64,000 bases of DNA from Photobacterium indicum (GCF_003026215.1 NZ_PYOC01000015.1:1-64000), one strand, 5' to 3'. Counted from the stretch's first letter, positions 39,969-51,524 are shown. The notes: a model not told the origin generated them from the letters alone. Translations and numbers: made by a program.

Positions 39969-40439
39969 TTACAGTTCTGCAGTGACTTTGTTAAGAAGAT
40001 CAGCATGAACGTCTTTATCGATCGTACGTTCAATGATTTTCTCAGCACCAATCACAGCTAGAGTTGCAACTTGTTTTCTCAGGTCATCACGAGCGCGATT
40101 GCGCTCAGCTTCGATTTCAGCTTGGCCTTGAGCAAGAATATTCTTACGCTCAGCTTGCGCTTCTATTTTAGCTTCATCGATGATCTGAGCTTTACGTTTG
40201 TTTGCTTGCTCAATAAGCTCGCTCGCTTCACGTTTCGCATCTTTCAATTGATCAGAAGCATTCGCTTGCGCTAGATTCAGGTCTTTGGCTGCGCGATCTG
40301 CTGCAGCCAAACCGTCAGCAATTTTTGTCTGACGTTCTTCAATCGCTTCCATAAGCGGTGGCCATACATATTTCATGCAGAACACGACAAATAGGAAAAA
40401 AGCGATAGCCTGACCCAGCAAAGTTGCATTCATATTCAC
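39969..40439 (-). CDS. atpF: F1Fo ATP synthase b subunit
   Basis: Peripheral stalk. The 156-residue protein (E. coli 156) has one N-terminal membrane helix (about 6-26) followed by a long charged coiled coil (about 35-140) rich in Ala, Glu and Lys. It begins [17 protein letters not shown], typical for the subunit. Confidence 0.97.
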   Translation of the reverse strand: MNMNATLLGQAIAFFLFVVFCMKYVWPPLMEAIEERQTKIADGLAAADRAAKDLNLAQANASDQLKDAKREASELIEQANKRKAQIIDEAKIEAQAERKNILAQGQAEIEAERNRARDDLRKQVATLAVIGAEKIIERTIDKDVHADLLNKVTAEL

Positions 40440-40516
40440 AACGCATCTCCTTAAAAAGGGTTGCTATGGGTCCATTTGCGACTGTAATAAACCATAAGGT
40501 TAAAAACAGCTATTGA

Positions 40517-41638
<1,122 letters not shown>

Positions 41639-41643
41639 TCATC

Positions 41644-42033
41644 CTATTTGTTGCTGTTAATAAATAAAACTGGCCCAAAGATGTTAATTCCAAGAACCAG
41701 CAAATAGGTCAGCTTGAGGGGAACAAGTTCCACCTCCATATACAGGTAAACAATGGCAAATAGGATGACTGTAATGAGGATTTTTAACACTTCCCCACCA
41801 AAAAATGATGCCATCACCAGTCGTGCCTTGCGAGCACCACTAAAGAGAAAAGCACACGTGGCAAAAACCGTATTGGCTATCACAAAGATGCCACCACCGA
41901 TTAATGCCGAGATTCCCCAGTCAACACTGACAGCAAATACTGCCATTAATGCCGTTGTTAAAACGACGCCAGCTTGCAATAACAGTAACCGCTTCGCCAA
42001 TTGGCGTCCTGGTCTAACTAGCGCCGATACCAT
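41644..42033 (-). CDS. atpI: ATP synthase accessory protein AtpI
   Basis: A 129-residue, four-helix membrane protein thought to help c-ring assembly; first gene of the atp operon. A longer frame reaches 42105 but includes the promoter -10 area. GAGGAA precedes the ATG at 42033, which gives MVSALVRPGRQLAKRLLLLQ, the family start. Conserved parts include IGGGIFVIANTVFA and FFGGEVLKI. Confidence 0.93.
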   Translation of the reverse strand: MVSALVRPGRQLAKRLLLLQAGVVLTTALMAVFAVSVDWGISALIGGGIFVIANTVFATCAFLFSGARKARLVMASFFGGEVLKILITVILFAIVYLYMEVELVPLKLTYLLVLGINIFGPVLFINSNK

Positions 42034-42091
42034 GTATTCGTTCCTCGAGTCCATTCCACTACACAATCGTCGTGCTGGGAAAACTGCGAAA

Positions 42092-42125
42092 ATTATACGG
42101 CTCATTAGATTGAATGCAATCTAAT
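42092..42125 (-). promoter_or_regulatory. atp operon promoter with overlapping inverted repeat
   Basis: Minus strand: -35 TTGCAT (42114-42119), 16 bases, perfect -10 TATAAT (42092-42097), about 60 bases upstream of atpI. A perfect 9-bp inverted repeat ATTAGATTG / CAATCTAAT (42104-42112, 42117-42125, 4-base centre) covers the -35 and half the spacer. A protein binding there would compete with RNA polymerase. Confidence 0.75.
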
Positions 42126-42131
42126 AGCAGC

Positions 42132-42184
42132 AAAAAAAAGAGTAAGATTTTACAACACAATAACTTGATCACGTCGTTGTAAAA
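42132..42184 (-). terminator. probable terminator of the mnmG-rsmG-parAB transcript
   Basis: A perfect 9-bp inverted repeat TTTTACAAC / GTTGTAAAA (42148-42156, 42176-42184) with a 19-base loop, followed on the minus strand a few bases later by eight T (42132-42139). The stem is AT-rich and the T-run displaced, so it is an unusual terminator. It lies 27 bases beyond parB. Confidence 0.5.
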
Positions 42185-42211
42185 TTTGCAACAAAATATG
42201 CACATTACCGA

Positions 42212-43105
42212 TCACAGTTCCTGACCAAAGATTGCAATAAGTTGCTTAAATTTGTGCGCTTCATCAAAACTGATAACAATCTTGCCTTTACCATTTTTTT
42301 GGTGGTTAATTGCTACCTGCGTTCCCAATCGTTCACTTAAACTATTTTCTAGTGCTTTAACCTCTAAATTCTCAGCAGGTTTAACACGTTCGCTAACAGG
42401 GTTAAGCAGTTTTTTGACTAACTTTTCAGTGTCACGCACATTCAGCATTTTAGCCACAACGGTTTCTGCAGCTTCTAACTGCATATTAGCGTCCAAGCTA
42501 AGCAGAGCACGTGCATGGCCCATATCAAGTTGACGACGTTCAAGCATACGCTTTACGGGGGCTTCTAACTGATTTAAACGCAGTAAGTTAGACACAGCAG
42601 CACGAGACTTACCCACCGCTTCCGCGATTTGCTGATGAGTCAGAGAAAACTCACTCTGTAAACGTTCTAATGCCTGCGCTTCTTCAATTGAATTAAGATC
42701 TTCACGTTGAATATTCTCAATCAATGCAATCGCAATCACTGCGCGGTCATTAACATCCTTAATAATACAAGGGATACTCTGAAGCCCAGCTTGACGAGCA
42801 GCTCGCCAACGTCGCTCACCAGCGATAATTTCATATTGTTGAGATGCCAACTTTCGCACCACAACAGGCTGAATAATACCTTGCGCACGAATAGAATCAC
42901 TTAACTCAGCAAGTGCTTCCTCCGACATTTCTTTACGCGGTTGGTATTGGCCAGGCTGGAGCAGATGAATCGATAATTCTCTTAACGCACCATCTGCTGA
43001 TAATGATTGTGCTTTTTCTGCACTTTGCTGCTTTGCTTGCGCCACAGAACTTGTTGCTAGCAATGCATCAAGGCCTTTTCCTAGGCCTCGTTTACTCATG
43101 TTCAT
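42212..43105 (-). CDS. parB: chromosome partitioning protein ParB
   Basis: CTPase clamp that loads at parS and drives origin segregation with ParA. The 297-residue protein shows KRGLGKGLDALL at the N-terminus, the ParB/Srx CTP-binding domain (LQPGQYQPRK, IIAGERRWRAARQAGL; GERRWR is the box II arginine patch), a KorB-like HTH (SLTHQQIAEAVGKSRAAVSNLLRL) and a C-terminal dimer domain. I start at 43105 because AAGGGT precedes it by six bases; a TTG two codons earlier is less likely. It is nine bases after parA. Confidence 0.97.
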   Translation of the reverse strand: MNMSKRGLGKGLDALLATSSVAQAKQQSAEKAQSLSADGALRELSIHLLQPGQYQPRKEMSEEALAELSDSIRAQGIIQPVVVRKLASQQYEIIAGERRWRAARQAGLQSIPCIIKDVNDRAVIAIALIENIQREDLNSIEEAQALERLQSEFSLTHQQIAEAVGKSRAAVSNLLRLNQLEAPVKRMLERRQLDMGHARALLSLDANMQLEAAETVVAKMLNVRDTEKLVKKLLNPVSERVKPAENLEVKALENSLSERLGTQVAINHQKNGKGKIVISFDEAHKFKQLIAIFGQEL

Positions 43106-43114
43106 GATCAACCC

Positions 43115-43909
43115 TTATGCGTTGATAGCATCGGCGCTATGTGCCAGTTCGTCACGGCGAATCATTTCACCGGCTAAGGCTAAATAGGCTTTTGCACCAC
43201 TTGAATATTTATCGTAATACATTGCAGGGCGACCATGGCTCGGTGCTTCAGCAAGACGTACATTACGCGGAATAACAGTACGATACACTTTATCACCAAA
43301 ATGCTTCTTAAGCTGTTGAGAGACTTCGTTTGATAGCCTATTTCGAGGATCAAACATTGTCCTTAACAAACCTTCAATTTTAAGATCTGCATTCACAACG
43401 GCAGTCAATTTGCTGATGGTATCCATCAATGCCGTTAAACCTTCCAGCGCAAAATATTCGCATTGCATAGGCACTAAAACGGAATCAGCAGCAGTCATAG
43501 CGTTGATTGTAAGAAGATTAAGGGCGGGAGGGCAATCAATAAATATGAAATCATAGTTATCACGAACTACCTCTAAAGCATTACGTAAACGAACTTCACG
43601 TGCAAATACTTCCATCAACTTAATTTCTGCTGCCGTAACATCCCCATTGGCAGCTATCAAATGATAGCCCCCAGTGGTATCTGTAATGACTACATCGTTA
43701 AACGGGGTTTCTTCGACTAAAAGCTCATATGCCGTTGCATCCACTTGGTATTTATCAACGCCGCTCGCCATCGTTGCGTTACCTTGCGGATCTAAATCTA
43801 TAACTAAGACTTTTCGTTGCGTTGCCGCTAATGAAGCCGCTAAATTAACGCAAGTCGTGGTTTTACCCACGCCTCCTTTCTGATTTGCTATAGCAATGAC
43901 TTTTCCCAC
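43115..43909 (-). CDS. parA: chromosome partitioning ATPase ParA (Soj)
   Basis: Deviant Walker ATPase that moves ParB-parS complexes. The 264-residue protein has the deviant Walker A KGGVGKTTTCVNLAA, switch LVIDLDPQGNATMASG and FIDCPPALNLLT. There is no N-terminal HTH, so it is of the small chromosomal Soj type. It sits in the conserved rsmG-parA-parB order beside oriC. Confidence 0.97.
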   Translation of the reverse strand: MGKVIAIANQKGGVGKTTTCVNLAASLAATQRKVLVIDLDPQGNATMASGVDKYQVDATAYELLVEETPFNDVVITDTTGGYHLIAANGDVTAAEIKLMEVFAREVRLRNALEVVRDNYDFIFIDCPPALNLLTINAMTAADSVLVPMQCEYFALEGLTALMDTISKLTAVVNADLKIEGLLRTMFDPRNRLSNEVSQQLKKHFGDKVYRTVIPRNVRLAEAPSHGRPAMYYDKYSSGAKAYLALAGEMIRRDELAHSADAINA

Positions 43910-43925
43910 GAAAAAACCTCATCCT

Positions 43926-44546
43926 TTATTCTTTTGCAGTCAAGATTACTAAATGACGCTCCCCTTCTAACTCAGGGATTTGCAAAGATTTGACTTCAGT
44001 CACAGAACACCACTCAGGTAACTCTGCCACTTCCTGTTCACTAAATTGACCCTTTAAAGCCAGAAAATGTCCATTTTCCGCTGGTAAATGGTGACACCAA
44101 GATACCATATCATTCATTGATGCAAATGCACGGCTGATCACTCCATCAAAACCTTGCTCTGGTTGGAATTCTTCAACACGGCTTTGCACTGGGGTTACAT
44201 TGGTAATCTTCAGCTCATGAACAACTTGTTTGATAAAACGAATGCGCTTACCCAAGCTATCAAGCAGCGTAAAGTTTTTCTCTGGACACATAATCGCTAA
44301 CGGAATCCCCGGTAAACCAGGCCCCGTACCAACATCAATGAAGTTCTCCCCCTGAAGGTGAGCACTTACCACAATACTATCCATGATATGTTTCACTAAC
44401 ATCTCATTAGGATCGCGCACTGATGTTAGATTGTACGCTTTATTCCATTTATGCAGCAGTTCTACATAACCGACAAGCTGTTGAACTTGTTGTTCTGTGA
44501 CTTGCAATTCAGTTTGTGCGATTAACTGCACTAAACGTTGTTTCAT
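43926..44546 (-). CDS. rsmG: 16S rRNA (guanine-527-N7) methyltransferase RsmG
   Basis: Methylates G527 of 16S rRNA. The 206-residue protein (E. coli 207) has the SAM motif [17 protein letters not shown] preceded by [19 protein letters not shown], and SLGKRIRFI. It is nine bases after mnmG. Confidence 0.97.
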   Translation of the reverse strand: MKQRLVQLIAQTELQVTEQQVQQLVGYVELLHKWNKAYNLTSVRDPNEMLVKHIMDSIVVSAHLQGENFIDVGTGPGLPGIPLAIMCPEKNFTLLDSLGKRIRFIKQVVHELKITNVTPVQSRVEEFQPEQGFDGVISRAFASMNDMVSWCHHLPAENGHFLALKGQFSEQEVAELPEWCSVTEVKSLQIPELEGERHLVILTAKE

Positions 44547-44555
44547 TGATAATTC

Positions 44556-46445
44556 CTATTCGCCTTTTTTCAGCATACCGTGCTTTTTCAAGTAGACCAG
44601 CAGCAAAGAGATTGCAGCAGGGGTAATACCTGAAATACGAGAAGCCATACCAATTGTTTCTGGTTTCGCATCGTTTAATTTAACAATGACTTCATTTGAT
44701 AAGCCTTTAACAAGGCTGTATTCCAAATCGAATGGTAATTTTGTGGTTTCATGACGCAGTGACTTTTCAACTTCGTCTTTCTGACGATCAATGTAACCCT
44801 GATATTTCACCTGAGTTTCAACTTGCTCGCTGGCTTGTGTATCAATATGAGCAGGTGAAAAGTCTTCAAGTTGCGTTAATAATTTATACGTTATCTCAGG
44901 GCGACGTAAAAGATCTTCGCCATTAGCTTCTCGTGCAATCGGTGTTTTAAGGATCTTATTGATTTCATCAACATGATCCGAGTTTGGGTTGATCCAAATA
45001 TCTTTTAAACGCTGACGTTCTTGTTCGATATTCTCAACTTTTTGATTAAATCGAGCCCAACGATCATCATCCACTAAACCAAATTCACGACCAATTTCAG
45101 TCAAACGTAAATCAGCATTGTCTTCACGCAGCAACAAACGGTATTCCGCGCGAGATGTAAACATACGGTACGGTTCTTTGGTACCCATGGTAGACAAGTC
45201 ATCAATCAATACGCCCATGTAGGCCTGATCACGACGAGGACACCAACCTTCTTTGCCTTGTGACTGAAGGGCAGCATTCATGCCAGCAAGTAAACCTTGT
45301 GCAGCCGCTTCTTCGTAGCCGGTTGTACCATTTATTTGACCAGCAAAGAATAAACCGTCGATAAACTTAGTTTCAAATGTTTGCTTTAAATCACGAGGAT
45401 CAAAGAAATCATATTCAATCGCATAACCAGGACGCATGATGGCAGCATTTTCAAAACCATCCATTGAACGGACAATTTGTATCTGAACATCAAACGGTAA
45501 ACTGGTTGAAATACCGTTTGGATATAATTCGTGAGTCGTTAACCCTTCTGGTTCAATGAAGATTTGATGACTATTTTTGTCAGCAAAACGCATGACTTTA
45601 TCTTCAATTGACGGGCAGTAACGCGGGCCGATACCTTCAATCACCCCAGAATACATTGGGCTACGATCTAGATTATTGCGAATAACATCGTGCGTTTTTT
45701 CGTTTGTGTAGGTGATATAACATGGGATCTGACGTGGATGATCCGACGTTTTGCCCATAAACGAAAAAGTCGGGATTGGATTATCACCGTGTTGCGCTTG
45801 AAGACGGCTAAAGTCGACCGTTCTAGCATCAATCCGTGGTGGCGTACCTGTTTTTAAACGATCAACGCGGAAAGGTAACTCACGCAGACGTGATGCCAAT
45901 GCGATCGAAGGTGGATCACCTGCACGACCGCCGCTGTAATTTTCCAATCCAATGTGGATCTTACCACCAAGGAATGTACCCACGGTTAATACAACCGACG
46001 TAGCCCGAAATTTTAATCCCATTTCAGTAACAACACCGATAACACGATCATTCTCAACGATCAAATCATCAACAGCTTGTTGAAAAAGCATTAAATTTGG
46101 TTGATTTTCAAGTGCTTCACGTACAGCTGCTTTGTAAAGTGCACGGTCTGCTTGTGCACGAGTGGCACGAACAGCTGGACCTTTTGACGAATTTAACGTT
46201 CTAAATTGGATCCCGCCTTTGTCGGTGGCTTTGGCCATCAAACCGCCAAGGGCATCCACTTCTTTAACCAGGTGTCCTTTCCCGATCCCGCCAATTGCTG
46301 GGTTACAAGACATTTGACCTAACGTGTCGATGTTATGTGTCAAAAGTAAGGTTTTTTGTCCCATTCTGGCTGCGGCTAATGCAGCTTCAGTGCCGGCATG
46401 ACCCCCACCAACAACGATGACATCAAAATTTTCCTGGTAAAACAT
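44556..46445 (-). CDS. mnmG: tRNA uridine 5-carboxymethylaminomethyl modification enzyme MnmG (GidA)
   Basis: FAD enzyme that with MnmE builds the cmnm5 or nm5 group at U34 of several tRNAs. The 629-residue protein (E. coli 629) begins with the dinucleotide fold [21 protein letters not shown], has [12 protein letters not shown] and GGRAGDPPS family blocks and a C-terminal helical domain. It starts at the edge of oriC and reads away from it, as in E. coli; its transcription can influence origin opening. Confidence 0.98.
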   Translation of the reverse strand: MFYQENFDVIVVGGGHAGTEAALAAARMGQKTLLLTHNIDTLGQMSCNPAIGGIGKGHLVKEVDALGGLMAKATDKGGIQFRTLNSSKGPAVRATRAQADRALYKAAVREALENQPNLMLFQQAVDDLIVENDRVIGVVTEMGLKFRATSVVLTVGTFLGGKIHIGLENYSGGRAGDPPSIALASRLRELPFRVDRLKTGTPPRIDARTVDFSRLQAQHGDNPIPTFSFMGKTSDHPRQIPCYITYTNEKTHDVIRNNLDRSPMYSGVIEGIGPRYCPSIEDKVMRFADKNSHQIFIEPEGLTTHELYPNGISTSLPFDVQIQIVRSMDGFENAAIMRPGYAIEYDFFDPRDLKQTFETKFIDGLFFAGQINGTTGYEEAAAQGLLAGMNAALQSQGKEGWCPRRDQAYMGVLIDDLSTMGTKEPYRMFTSRAEYRLLLREDNADLRLTEIGREFGLVDDDRWARFNQKVENIEQERQRLKDIWINPNSDHVDEINKILKTPIAREANGEDLLRRPEITYKLLTQLEDFSPAHIDTQASEQVETQVKYQGYIDRQKDEVEKSLRHETTKLPFDLEYSLVKGLSNEVIVKLNDAKPETIGMASRISGITPAAISLLLVYLKKHGMLKKGE

Positions 46446-46583
46446 GAAACTACCTCAGGTAATCAAAGAGCCTGTGAGTTACTACGAGCAAAAGGGGGAT
46501 TATTCTATCCTTTTTCTGATGAAGAAAGAATCTTTAGTGAAGATCATTTGATCAGCAAAAAGTGGTTTGCTTATTATATATAA

Positions 46584-46621
46584 GATCTTATTTAGAGATC
46601 TTCTATTAGATCTATTATTAG
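46584..46621. other. oriC DNA-unwinding 13-mers L, M, R
   Basis: Three tandem AT-rich 13-mers each beginning GATC: GATCTTATTTAGA (46584-46596), GATCTTCTATTAG (46597-46609) and GATCTATTATTAG (46609-46621). They correspond to L, M and R of enterobacterial oriC, where DnaA opens the duplex. Confidence 0.9.
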
Positions 46622-46634
46622 GATCGCCCGATCG

Positions 46635-46643
46635 TGTGGATAA
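46635..46643 (-). promoter_or_regulatory. DnaA box R1
   Basis: TGTGGATAA, the reverse complement of the perfect consensus TTATCCACA, 13 bases after the R 13-mer. High-affinity site. Confidence 0.92.
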
Positions 46644-46740
46644 CCGATAAATGATCCTAATGATCATAGTGTTACTGTAGATCATTAGTTGTGGAGTAGC
46701 TTTGATCATCATAAGGATTAGCTGGGATCAAAATAGCTAC

Positions 46741-46749
46741 TTATGCACA
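46741..46749 (+). promoter_or_regulatory. DnaA box R2
   Basis: TTATGCACA fits TTATNCACA and holds the position of E. coli R2. Confidence 0.85.
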
Positions 46750-46775
46750 GGGGTAGAGTGGGGATAAAGTTATTC

Positions 46776-46784
46776 AATGGATAA
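46776..46784 (-). promoter_or_regulatory. weak DnaA box R3
   Basis: The minus strand reads TTATCCATT, two mismatches from consensus, in the place of the weak E. coli R3 site. Confidence 0.55.
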
Positions 46785-46814
46785 CTATGGGTTGATCACC
46801 GTTTAGATCTATAG

Positions 46815-46823
46815 TTATCCACA
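46815..46823 (+). promoter_or_regulatory. DnaA box R4
   Basis: A perfect TTATCCACA at the mioC side of oriC, equivalent to E. coli R4. Confidence 0.92.
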
Positions 46824-46866
46824 GAAAATAGTTTCAAATTAGCCTAAATATTGGGTAGTTTTGAAG

Positions 46867-47319
46867 CTAATTTTTACTACAAAGGTGTTTTTTCCACTCA
46901 ACGAACCAACTTTCAGCGGCATCTTCAGGCACAGAGTGTTGTGAAATATCGACGTCTAATCGCTCACCAAGCTTCATTGCATGGAGAGAATTAAGTAAAT
47001 TATCGATGTTAATTCCCGCTGCGCAGAACGTATCGTAGCTACTATCACCCAAGCCTATTACGCCATATTTCAGGGCTGATAAATCTGGTTTTTGCGCTGT
47101 GAGCTGACTAATAAAGGGCTGAATATTGTCTGGGAAATCACCCGCACCATGGGTTGAACAGACGAATAACCAGATTGAATTGGTATTGAGTTCACTTAAA
47201 TTAGCGTGATTAATGACTTCAGTACTATGGCCATCTTGCTCTAATAGCTCTGATAAATGGTCAGCGACGTACTCAGCGCCACCTAAGGTGCTGCCTGTGA
47301 TTAAGGTTATATTGCTCAT
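46867..47319 (-). CDS. mioC: flavodoxin-like protein MioC
   Basis: A short-chain flavodoxin (150 residues, E. coli 147) that binds FMN; linked in E. coli to biotin synthase activity. The FMN loop is ITGSTLGGAEYVADHL, with STHGAGDFPDNIQPF and GLGDSSYDTFCAAG. Transcription runs from here through oriC toward mnmG. A TACAAT (47351-47356, minus) may be its -10. Confidence 0.95.
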   Translation of the reverse strand: MSNITLITGSTLGGAEYVADHLSELLEQDGHSTEVINHANLSELNTNSIWLFVCSTHGAGDFPDNIQPFISQLTAQKPDLSALKYGVIGLGDSSYDTFCAAGINIDNLLNSLHAMKLGERLDVDISQHSVPEDAAESWFVEWKKHLCSKN

Positions 47320-47426
47320 ACTGTCCTCAGTATTGGAGATAATGACCTTGATTGTACTGTTTAGTGAGGGAGATAAAAGAGACTAAATGTAGGGAATTGA
47401 GAGAATAAACGTATGGAGAAAAGCAT

Positions 47427-47451
47427 CCACAGGGCAATAAATACCCTATGG
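47427..47451 (-). terminator. possible mnmE terminator
   Basis: On the minus strand CCATAGGG / CCCTGTGG (47444-47451 with 47427-47434, one wobble pair, 9-base loop) followed shortly by TTTT, 22 bases beyond the mnmE stop. Modest strength. The left arm overlaps GCATCCACA (47423-47431), two mismatches from a DnaA box. Confidence 0.45.
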
Positions 47452-47473
47452 ATATGATCAGAGCATGATCGAA

Positions 47474-48841
47474 TTACTTACCGATACAGAAAGAAGTAAA
47501 GATCCTTCCTAGAAGATCATCAGAGGTGAACTCACCGGTGATCTCACTTAAATGTTGCTGAGCAAGACGAAGTTCTTCTGCCAGTATTTCGCCAGCCATA
47601 AAACCTTCTAGCTGTTCTTTACCTATTTCTAAGTGCTGAGCGGCTTGTTCCAGTGCTTCGAGGTGACGACGACGTGCCATAAAGCCCCCTTCAGTTGTAC
47701 CTGAGAAGCCCATACATTCTTTTAAATGTTCACGTAGGCTATCAATGCCTTCACCTGTACGGGCTGATAGACGAACAAGAGTAGGGTTGTTGACATGGCA
47801 AATCCCTGCATCTTCACCCGTTAATTCCACTTTATTGCGAATAACGGTTAAGCCCATGCTTTCTGGTAGGCGTTCAATAAAATCTGGCCAGATATCTTTC
47901 GGATCGGTGTCGTTGGTTGTGGTGCCATCAACCATGAACAATACGCGATCTGCTTGTTGAATTTCTTCCCAAGCTCGTTCAATACCAATGCGTTCCACTT
48001 CATCAGATGCTTCCCGTAAACCGGCGGTATCGATGATGTGCAATGGCATACCATCGATGTGGATGTGTTCACGTAGCACATCACGTGTAGTGCCGGCAAT
48101 ATCGGTAACAATCGCGGAATCTTTGCCTGATAATGCATTTAGCAAGCTCGACTTACCTGCATTAGGGCGACCAGCAATAACCACCTTCATCCCTTCGCGA
48201 ATAATTGAACCTTGGTTCGCTTCACGGCGTACAGCTTCAAGATTATCGATGATGCCGTGTAAGTCATTACTCACTTTTCCATCTGATAAGAAATCGATTT
48301 CTTCTTCTGGAAAGTCGATCGCAGCTTCAACATAAATACGTAGATGAATAACGGCTTCCACCAATTCATTCACTTTGGTTGAAAATGCTCCTTGAAGAGA
48401 TTTGAAGGCACTTTTAGCCGCTTCTTCTGAACTGGCATCAATTAAGTCTGCAATAGCCTCTGCTTGGGTTAAATCAAGCTTATCGTTCATGAAGGCGCGT
48501 TCAGAGAACTCACCTGGGCGTGCAGGGCGAATGCCATCAAGCTTTAGGATACGACGAATCATCATATCCATTAGTACAGGGCCGCCATGCCCTTGTAATT
48601 CAAGAACGTCTTCACCTGTGAAGGAGTTAGGACCTTTAAAAAAGAGTGCGATGCCCTGATCCAGAGCGCTGCCATCTTCATTTTTAAAAGGGAGATATTC
48701 GGCGTAACGAGTTTTTAATTCACGACCAGCAACAGCAAGAGCAACCTCTTTAGCCTTTGGACCTGAAACGCGAATGATGCCTACACCACCTCGACCAGGA
48801 GGTGTAGCTTGAGCAACGATGGTATCAGTATGTTCGTTCAT
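47474..48841 (-). CDS. mnmE: tRNA modification GTPase MnmE (TrmE)
   Basis: GTPase partner of MnmG in U34 modification. The 455-residue protein has an N-terminal folate-binding domain ([16 protein letters not shown]), a central G domain ([42 protein letters not shown]) and the C-terminal catalytic CIGK. It follows yidC after a terminator. Confidence 0.98.
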   Translation of the reverse strand: MNEHTDTIVAQATPPGRGGVGIIRVSGPKAKEVALAVAGRELKTRYAEYLPFKNEDGSALDQGIALFFKGPNSFTGEDVLELQGHGGPVLMDMMIRRILKLDGIRPARPGEFSERAFMNDKLDLTQAEAIADLIDASSEEAAKSAFKSLQGAFSTKVNELVEAVIHLRIYVEAAIDFPEEEIDFLSDGKVSNDLHGIIDNLEAVRREANQGSIIREGMKVVIAGRPNAGKSSLLNALSGKDSAIVTDIAGTTRDVLREHIHIDGMPLHIIDTAGLREASDEVERIGIERAWEEIQQADRVLFMVDGTTTNDTDPKDIWPDFIERLPESMGLTVIRNKVELTGEDAGICHVNNPTLVRLSARTGEGIDSLREHLKECMGFSGTTEGGFMARRRHLEALEQAAQHLEIGKEQLEGFMAGEILAEELRLAQQHLSEITGEFTSDDLLGRIFTSFCIGK

Positions 48842-48978
48842 ATCTTTGGCTTAGCTTAAAAAATTCGCAGCAATTGTAAACAGAGTCGGTAGGAAAGCCC
48901 AGTAATTGCTGACTCACCGCATAATGGCAATAGCTTTGAATATAGATGGAAAGAGGGGATTATGACTAATGGCCCAAT

Positions 48979-49005
48979 AAAAAAGGCGACCCTTAGGCCG
49001 CCTTT
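48979..49005 (-). terminator. terminator after yidC
   Basis: Minus strand AAAGGCGGCC / GGTCGCCTTT with a short loop and following T bases (48979-48984). One G-U pair in the stem. It lies 20 bases beyond the yidC stop and separates yidC from mnmE. Confidence 0.8.
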
Positions 49006-49025
49006 CGATAACTTAGCTGGTCATG

Positions 49026-50642
49026 CTACTTGCTGTGTAGACCTTTCTTTTCCAGAGAACGATAAATTAACGTTTGCTGGAGCAAGGTAACTACGTTCGA
49101 TACTAACCAGTATAGAACGAGACCGGATGGGAAAAATAGGAAGAAGAATGTGAACATAACAGGCATAAATGTCATGATCTTCTGCTGCATAGGATCCGTT
49201 ACAGTTGTCGGGCTCATTTTCTGAATCATGAACATCGACACACCCATTAGCAATGGCAGGATGTAGTACGGGTCTTGTGCTGACAAGTCGTGAATCCAAC
49301 CGAAGAATGGTGAGTGACGCAGTTCAACTGATTCCATCAGTGACCAGTACAATGCAATGAAAATTGGCATCTGCAATACAATTGGAAGACAGCCACCCAG
49401 TGGGTTCACTTTCTCTTTTTTGTACAGTTCCATCATTTCTTGGCTCATGCGCTGGCGGTCATCGCCTAGACGCTCACGCATTGCAGTCAGCTTAGGCTGA
49501 AGCATGCGCATTTTAGCCATTGAGGTGTACTGCGCTTTAGTTAGCGGGTACATCGCACCACGAACGATGAAAGTAAGCATCATAATCGCGATACCCCAGT
49601 TACCTACGATGCCTTGGATGAACGACAGTAGTTTATGTAACGGGCTTGCGATAAACCATAACCAACCGTAATCAACCGTTAGGTTTAGGTTCGCTGCAGT
49701 TGCTTCCATTTCTTTTTGTAGCTTAGGGCCAACCCAAAGTGTTGCTGTAAGGGTTTGCTCTGTGCCAGCGGCAATTGTTGTGGTTGGAAGACGCACGCCG
49801 ATGTAACCCAGGCCATTGCTAGCACGAGTAAATAGGTTTGATGCTTCTTCTGAACGTGGAATCCAAGCCGATACGAAGTAGTGTTGTAGCATTGCTGCCC
49901 AGCCGTTCGTCGTTGTCATGTTCAGGCTTTTATCCTGCATGTCATCGAAGCTGTACTTCTTATAGTTAGTTGTATCAGTTGAATATGCGCCACCACGGTA
50001 CGTCGGCATCGTAAGGCTACCACCATCGTCCATCAGGTTCTGACGAAGCTGCGCATACATTTGTACACTTGCTGCAGAAGCAGATTGGTTATCAATGGTG
50101 TATTCAACATCAACAGCGTAGCTGCCGCGTTTAAGTACGAATGTTTTGGTGTATGTAATGCCATCTTTTACGTATGTCATTGGTACACGTAGTTCGTCTT
50201 GGCCATCAGCCAGCGTAAAATCTTTTGCTGTTACAGCTAATTGTGCACGACCGTTAGCCGAATCAATACCATTAGCACCGATTAGACCTGATTGTGCGAT
50301 GTAGCTGAGACCTGGTTCGTCCTTAAGAAGAATGAATGGGTCAGCTGAATCTAATTCGTTATCGTAAGCTAATAACTTAGCTTCAGTAACATCACCACCT
50401 AGCGTATCGACAGAAAGAGCCAGTACATCGGTATTGATAGTGATTAAGTCTTTAGATGTTGTTTCTTGATCAGGAATTGGTTGACCATCACCTGAATGTG
50501 AAGGGACATCACCACTATTGTTAACTTGTTGCTCTGTACCCTGGCCTTGCGGCTGTGGGCTGTTGTCCATATTCCACTGTTGGAACAGTAGGAAAGAGAC
50601 AAACAGTAGGGCAATTAACAGAATATTGCGTTGGGAATCCAT
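49026..50642 (-). CDS. yidC: membrane protein insertase YidC
   Basis: Inserts and folds inner-membrane proteins, with or without SecYEG. The 538-residue protein has an N-terminal anchor ([23 protein letters not shown]), a large periplasmic beta-supersandwich domain (about 55-340) and the conserved five-helix core with the hydrophilic-groove arginine in [38 protein letters not shown] and a basic C-terminus. It is two bases after yidD. Confidence 0.98.
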   Translation of the reverse strand: MDSQRNILLIALLFVSFLLFQQWNMDNSPQPQGQGTEQQVNNSGDVPSHSGDGQPIPDQETTSKDLITINTDVLALSVDTLGGDVTEAKLLAYDNELDSADPFILLKDEPGLSYIAQSGLIGANGIDSANGRAQLAVTAKDFTLADGQDELRVPMTYVKDGITYTKTFVLKRGSYAVDVEYTIDNQSASAASVQMYAQLRQNLMDDGGSLTMPTYRGGAYSTDTTNYKKYSFDDMQDKSLNMTTTNGWAAMLQHYFVSAWIPRSEEASNLFTRASNGLGYIGVRLPTTTIAAGTEQTLTATLWVGPKLQKEMEATAANLNLTVDYGWLWFIASPLHKLLSFIQGIVGNWGIAIMMLTFIVRGAMYPLTKAQYTSMAKMRMLQPKLTAMRERLGDDRQRMSQEMMELYKKEKVNPLGGCLPIVLQMPIFIALYWSLMESVELRHSPFFGWIHDLSAQDPYYILPLLMGVSMFMIQKMSPTTVTDPMQQKIMTFMPVMFTFFFLFFPSGLVLYWLVSNVVTLLQQTLIYRSLEKKGLHSK

Positions 50643-50644
50643 CG

Positions 50645-50902
50645 TTAATTATCTCTGTCGTTATGCTTGGTTGGCGGAACGGGGTCAAAACCACCGTTGT
50701 TTAAAGGGTGACATCTTAATAGACGTTTCGCCGCGAACCAACAACCTTTTACGACTCCATGCATTTTTATTGCTTCAATAGCATATTGAGAACATGTAGG
50801 AGTAAAACGACAACGCGGTCCAAGTAGCGGACTTATTATCAGTTGGTAAAGGCGGACCAGCCGGATGGCTAGCCACGCGAAGGGCGAGACAGGCGATGCC
50901 AT
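50645..50902 (-). CDS. yidD: membrane protein insertion efficiency factor YidD
   Basis: An 85-residue protein that assists YidC-dependent insertion. The family core is complete: [31 protein letters not shown]-like, with three cysteines, then [14 protein letters not shown] and GGFDPVP. It overlaps the 3' end of rnpA by 34 bases in another frame, a known arrangement. Confidence 0.96.
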   Translation of the reverse strand: MASPVSPFAWLAIRLVRLYQLIISPLLGPRCRFTPTCSQYAIEAIKMHGVVKGCWFAAKRLLRCHPLNNGGFDPVPPTKHNDRDN

Positions 50903-51225
50903 AATTTATCCAACAACTTAAATAACTCTTCGTTGCTCAACTCACTGGCACTTTTCTTTGCAATCACGACGAAATCGTTTGCTGGCAAATCATGTTGCTT
51001 TAAGCGGAAACTTTCTCGAACAATACGTTTGAAACGGTTTCTACCTGGGGCAGTTTTAATTTGTTTTTTGGGAACAGCAAGACCAAGACGAGGATGATTG
51101 AGGTCGTTAGGACGGGCTAGAATAGTTAAATGAGGAGAGCCAGCACGATGAGCTTGCTGGAAGACTTTTTTATAATGCTCGGGAGTTAACAAACGTAACT
51201 CCCGAGAGAAGGCTAGCTTATTCAA
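50869..51225 (-). CDS. rnpA: ribonuclease P protein component
   Basis: Protein subunit of RNase P, which matures the 5' ends of tRNAs with M1 RNA. The 118-residue basic protein has the signature [12 protein letters not shown] (RNR motif), and [13 protein letters not shown]. It starts 12 bases after rpmH and overlaps yidD. Confidence 0.97.
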   Translation of the reverse strand: MNKLAFSRELRLLTPEHYKKVFQQAHRAGSPHLTILARPNDLNHPRLGLAVPKKQIKTAPGRNRFKRIVRESFRLKQHDLPANDFVVIAKKSASELSNEELFKLLDKLWHRLSRPSRG

Positions 51226-51237
51226 AATAATCAGAGA

Positions 51238-51372
51238 TTATTTAGAAAGGCGCTTACGGCCTTTTGCACGACGTGCATTGATTGTTGCGCGACCGTTCTT
51301 AGTTGCCATGCGAGCACGAAAGCCGTGGCTGCGCTTGCGCTTTAGAACTGAAGGTTGAAAAGTGCGTTTCAT
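51238..51372 (-). CDS. rpmH: 50S ribosomal protein L34
   Basis: A 44-codon gene. The product begins [20 protein letters not shown], has RMATKNGR in the middle and ends KGRKRLSK, very basic as expected for L34. The 44-residue length matches vibrios (E. coli 46). AAGGTAATACCA upstream provides a ribosome site. It heads the rpmH-rnpA-yidD-yidC transcript. Confidence 0.97.
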   Translation of the reverse strand: MKRTFQPSVLKRKRSHGFRARMATKNGRATINARRAKGRKRLSK

Positions 51373-51462
51373 TGGTATTACCTTAAATTAACTGATCAGT
51401 TTTTAAGTTTGTTATTTAGTTTCGGATATAAAAATATCCTCGACCTCTAACAAAGAGGCGGA

Positions 51463-51491
51463 ATTGTAATCACTGACTGCCAAAGAGTCAA
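51463..51491 (-). promoter_or_regulatory. rpmH-rnpA operon promoter
   Basis: Minus strand TTGACT (51486-51491), 17 bases, TACAAT (51463-51468), 91 bases upstream of rpmH. A near-consensus strong promoter. Confidence 0.8.
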
Positions 51492-51498
51492 TAATTAT

Positions 51499-51518
51499 GC
51501 CCATATTGTCGTATGGGC
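51499..51518 (-). terminator. hairpin after the amino-acid ABC operon
   Basis: GCCCATA / TATGGGC (51499-51505, 51512-51518), six-base loop, seven bases past the ATPase stop. On the minus strand it is followed by ATAATTATTG, not a good T-run, so termination is uncertain. It sits just upstream of the rpmH -35. Confidence 0.4.
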
Positions 51519-51524
51519 GGTGAA

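Larger units (their letters stand above)
46446..46866. other. oriC: chromosomal replication origin oriC
   Basis: The mnmG-mioC interval aligns element by element with E. coli oriC: an AT-rich unwinding region with three 13-mers (46584-46621), then DnaA boxes R1 (46635-46643), R2 (46741-46749), a weaker R3 (46776-46784) and R4 (46815-46823). I count 14 GATC sites between 46542 and 46809, far above chance, as needed for Dam/SeqA control. The spacing between R1 and R4 (180 bases) is close to that of E. coli. Confidence 0.95.
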
